From Niveibacterium umoris (lineage in GTDB: Bacteria > Pseudomonadota > Gammaproteobacteria > Burkholderiales > Rhodocyclaceae): a stretch of 64,000 nucleotides of DNA. Positions 61,903-64,000 of this stretch are shown in pieces (position 1 is the first letter of the stretch; each line of letters starts with the position of its first letter). The stretch is taken from NCBI RefSeq assembly GCF_014197015.1, contig NZ_JACIET010000002.1:434001-498000 (forward strand), written 5' to 3'. The position numbers and the translations under genes are program-made. Under the pieces are notes generated by a model, which worked only from the letters and a program-made list of their open reading frames with translations, had not been told where the DNA came from and did no database searches.

Positions 61903-63584
61903 ACGCGCGCCCGCCCCTGCCGCTGCTCACCGCAGCGAGCCTGCGCAACGCCCGCGAGCTGGCCGCAAGCCGCGGCCAGGCGCTGCTCGAAGTGCTGGCG
62001 GAACAGCTCGCGCTCGACGCCCGCGACACCGCCCGCTGCGTCGCCGAGTCGCTGCACCTGCCCTACCTCGACAGCGACCAGTTGCTCGCTGCGGTGGCGG
62101 ACTGGACGACGATCCCGCTCTCGCGCGCGCTCGCCCGCGGCTGCGTCGAAGTGCATCTGGATGGCGTCGCCCAGGTGGTCATCGGCGACCCCTACGACAC
62201 CGCCTTGCTCAACTGGATCGAAGCGCGCTACCGCCAACCGGTGCGCTTCGCCGTTGCGGCGGTAGCGGATCTGCGCGCACTGCTTGGCGCCGCGGAAGCC
62301 GCGGCACGCGCACTCGACAGCGGCGCACAGCAAGACGGCAGCGGCGAACACGACACGCGCGGCGAAGAGCTTTCGCTGGTGTCGATCAGTGAAGACGGCT
62401 CGCCGGTCGTGCGGCTGGTGAACTCCACGCTGTACGACGCGCTGCGTGCCGGCGCCAGCGACATCCATTTCGAATGCGGCCCCGCCGGCATGGAAGTGAA
62501 GTACCGCATCGACGGCGTGCTCGATGTCGCCACCCGCATCGCCGGCCGCACGCTGGCCGAGCAGGCGATCTCACGCATCAAGGTGCTCGCCGAACTCGAC
62601 ATCGCCGAACGCCGCCTGCCGCAGGATGGCCGCTTCCGCGTGTCGACCGGCGGTCGCACCACCGACCTGCGCGTCTCGGTGATGCCCAGCATCCACGGCG
62701 AAGACGCGGTGCTGCGGATTCTCGACAAACGCCAGCTGGTGCCCGAAGGGCAGGCCCTCACGCTCGATCTGCTCGGCTTCGATACCGATTCGCTCGCGCG
62801 CATCCGCCGCCTCTCGGCGCTGCCCTACGGCATGTTGCTGGTCACCGGACCCACCGGCAGCGGCAAGACCACCACGCTGTACGCCGCGATCTCCGAAACC
62901 CGTACCGGGCGCGAAAAGATCGTCACGATCGAAGACCCGGTCGAATACGAATTGCCCGGCGTGCTGCAGATTCCGGTGAACGAGAAGAAGGGCCTCAGCT
63001 TCGCACGCGGCCTGCGCTCGATCCTGCGCCACGACCCGGACACCATCATGGTCGGCGAGATCCGCGACGCCGAGACCGCCGAGATCGCGGTGCAGTCCGC
63101 GCTCACCGGCCACCTGGTGCTCTCGACCGTGCACGCCAACAACGTGTTCGACGTGTTTTCGCGCTTCGCCCACATGGGGGTCGATCCGCATGCACTGGTG
63201 TCGGCGCTCAACGGCATCTGGGCGCAACGGCTGCTGCGTGCGGTGTGCCGGCATTGCGCGGTCGAGTATGTGCCGGACGAGGCGGAACGCGCGCTGCTCG
63301 GCTTCGCGCCCGACGCGCACCGCGACCACCGCTTCCTGCGCGGGCGCGGCTGTGGCGATTGCCGCGGCACCGGTTATCGCGGCCGCCATGCGATCGCCGA
63401 GATCCTCACGCTGACCGACCCGCTGCGCGAAGCGATCCTCGCGCGCGAATCCATCACTACCGTGAAGGCTGCCGCCGCCCGTGGCGGCACCCGCAGCCTG
63501 CGCGACGCCGCATTGAACCTCGCCCTGCGCGGCGACACCACGCTGCAGGAAGTGCTGCGCGTGACCCTGCAGGACAGCGCATGA
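61899..63584 (+). CDS. gspE: type II secretion ATPase GspE
   Basis: A 561-residue hexameric ATPase powering pseudopilus extension. N-terminal GspE/PilB domain: about 1-110. Then GASDIHFECGPAGMEVKYRIDG (in parts), Walker A GPTGSGKTTT (from about 317), the Asp box ITIEDPVEYELPG, Walker B SILRHDPDTIMVGEIRD and the His box LVLSTVHANN. A zinc-binding tetracysteine (CRHC at about 451, CGDC at about 485) follows. The stop overlaps the start of the next gene. The set GspG-F-E without C, D or others is in view; further genes may follow downstream. Confidence 0.95.
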   Translation: MNARPPLPLLTAASLRNARELAASRGQALLEVLAEQLALDARDTARCVAESLHLPYLDSDQLLAAVADWTTIPLSRALARGCVEVHLDGVAQVVIGDPYDTALLNWIEARYRQPVRFAVAAVADLRALLGAAEAAARALDSGAQQDGSGEHDTRGEELSLVSISEDGSPVVRLVNSTLYDALRAGASDIHFECGPAGMEVKYRIDGVLDVATRIAGRTLAEQAISRIKVLAELDIAERRLPQDGRFRVSTGGRTTDLRVSVMPSIHGEDAVLRILDKRQLVPEGQALTLDLLGFDTDSLARIRRLSALPYGMLLVTGPTGSGKTTTLYAAISETRTGREKIVTIEDPVEYELPGVLQIPVNEKKGLSFARGLRSILRHDPDTIMVGEIRDAETAEIAVQSALTGHLVLSTVHANNVFDVFSRFAHMGVDPHALVSALNGIWAQRLLRAVCRHCAVEYVPDEAERALLGFAPDAHRDHRFLRGRGCGDCRGTGYRGRHAIAEILTLTDPLREAILARESITTVKAAAARGGTRSLRDAALNLALRGDTTLQEVLRVTLQDSA

Positions 63585-64000
63585 CCCGCCCGCTCATTCC
63601 CGCTCGTCCTCAGCTCTGGGTCGGCCGCACGCAGGCCGCGCTGGCGAGCCCGCTCGGCGTGCCGCAGCGCCGCGACTTCGACGCGGCAGCCGGCCTGCGC
63701 CGTGCCTGCGCCGAACTCGCCGGCACCGCGACGCGCTGGCGCGGTATCGAAGTGGTGGTCAGCGACGCGCATTGCCGCTACCTGGTTTTGCCGCGCGCGG
63801 CCGGCATACAGGGCCGCGCCGAACTGGACGCCAGCATCGCCGCGCGTTTCGCGAGCGCCTTCGGCGATGACCCGGCGGACTGGCTGCTGCAGCGCGACGG
63901 TGCGCTGCTCGGCGACAGCGACCTCGTCTGCGCGCTGCGCCGCGACACCGCCGACGCGATCCGCGCCGGCCTTGCCGACGCCCGCCGCCGTCTGCACCGC
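63581..64000 (+). CDS. fourth gene of the secretion operon, truncated by the window edge
   Basis: The frame opens at ATG 63581, overlapping the gspE stop, and is still open at 64000 (140 residues). It has no signal peptide or membrane helix in this part. The position after gspE and the content (RGIEVVVSDAHCRYLVLP; an acidic DDPADWLLQRDG) are compatible with the actin-like N-terminal half of a GspL/PilM-type protein. No diagnostic motif is visible, so the assignment is open. Confidence 0.55.
   Translation, partial: MTRPLIPARPQLWVGRTQAALASPLGVPQRRDFDAAAGLRRACAELAGTATRWRGIEVVVSDAHCRYLVLPRAAGIQGRAELDASIAARFASAFGDDPADWLLQRDGALLGDSDLVCALRRDTADAIRAGLADARRRLHR

Overview
The window is about two-thirds G+C, densely coded, and free of rRNA, tRNA, insertion sequences, phage genes and CRISPR arrays that I can recognise. 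Gene content (LysR-rich regulation, an FtrA-type regulator beside a rhodanese, DUF3301, DUF1615 and DUF3568 proteins, AcpH, split chromate transporters, a type II secretion-type operon) points to a chromosomal segment of a betaproteobacterium. The repeated alpha-glucan theme suggests a starch-degrading member of the Rhodocyclales or a relative. The genus is an inference and was not tested.

Layout. 1-5.4 kb (minus strand): the end-truncated gene of a membrane-anchored beta-propeller-like protein, a secreted GH13 alpha-amylase with C-terminal starch-binding modules, an outer-membrane-barrel-like protein and an FKBP/SlyD-type isomerase. 5.7-13.9 kb: a lipoprotein, an orphan four-helix-bundle sensor, a PAP2 phosphatase/DgkA pair, an OPT transporter, an FRG-domain protein and a DEAD-box RNA helicase. 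14.1-22.7 kb is the most unusual stretch. It has three copies of an unannotated 56-residue membrane peptide gene, each preceded by the same conserved upstream block with a CTGCAG-N15-CTGCAG dyad. Nearby are a degenerate membrane Mrr-fold protein, a C39-like cysteine-peptidase-fold protein, a lipoprotein and a tandem pair of paralogous secreted proteins of no family I recognise. A LysR/quinone-oxidoreductase/Old-Yellow-Enzyme set is embedded in it.

22.9-28.7 kb: a five-gene carbonyl/electrophile-reduction operon (Fe-alcohol dehydrogenase, SDR, MFS, cupin, aldo/keto reductase) under a divergent LysR regulator. 29-39.6 kb: a DUF1996 lipoprotein, rhodanese/DUF1272 with a divergent FtrA, S-adenosylmethionine decarboxylase, a degenerate GGDEF protein, a coupled iaaA-VanZ-EamA operon, lipoproteins, and a stand-alone CBM41 protein. 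39.7-54.8 kb: cytochrome b561 behind a G10 tract, a pseudo-receiver/receiver/diguanylate cyclase, a TonB-type protein preceded by a structured leader with its own terminator, a CobW GTPase, an M28 peptidase, transporters, ferredoxin-NADP reductase, ankyrin protein, split chromate transporter, LysR, GST and a glycine-zipper lipoprotein.

55.4-64 kb: a 1573-residue secreted GH119/GH57-like amylase with five fibronectin type III domains, two CBM25-like modules and a CBM20, followed directly by gspG, gspF, gspE and a fourth, truncated gene. Together with the GH13 amylase and the CBM41 protein this makes three separate starch-binding systems in 64 kb. The inference is that the secretion genes export one or both amylases. 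A terminator/alternative-hairpin element lies between the amylase and gspG.
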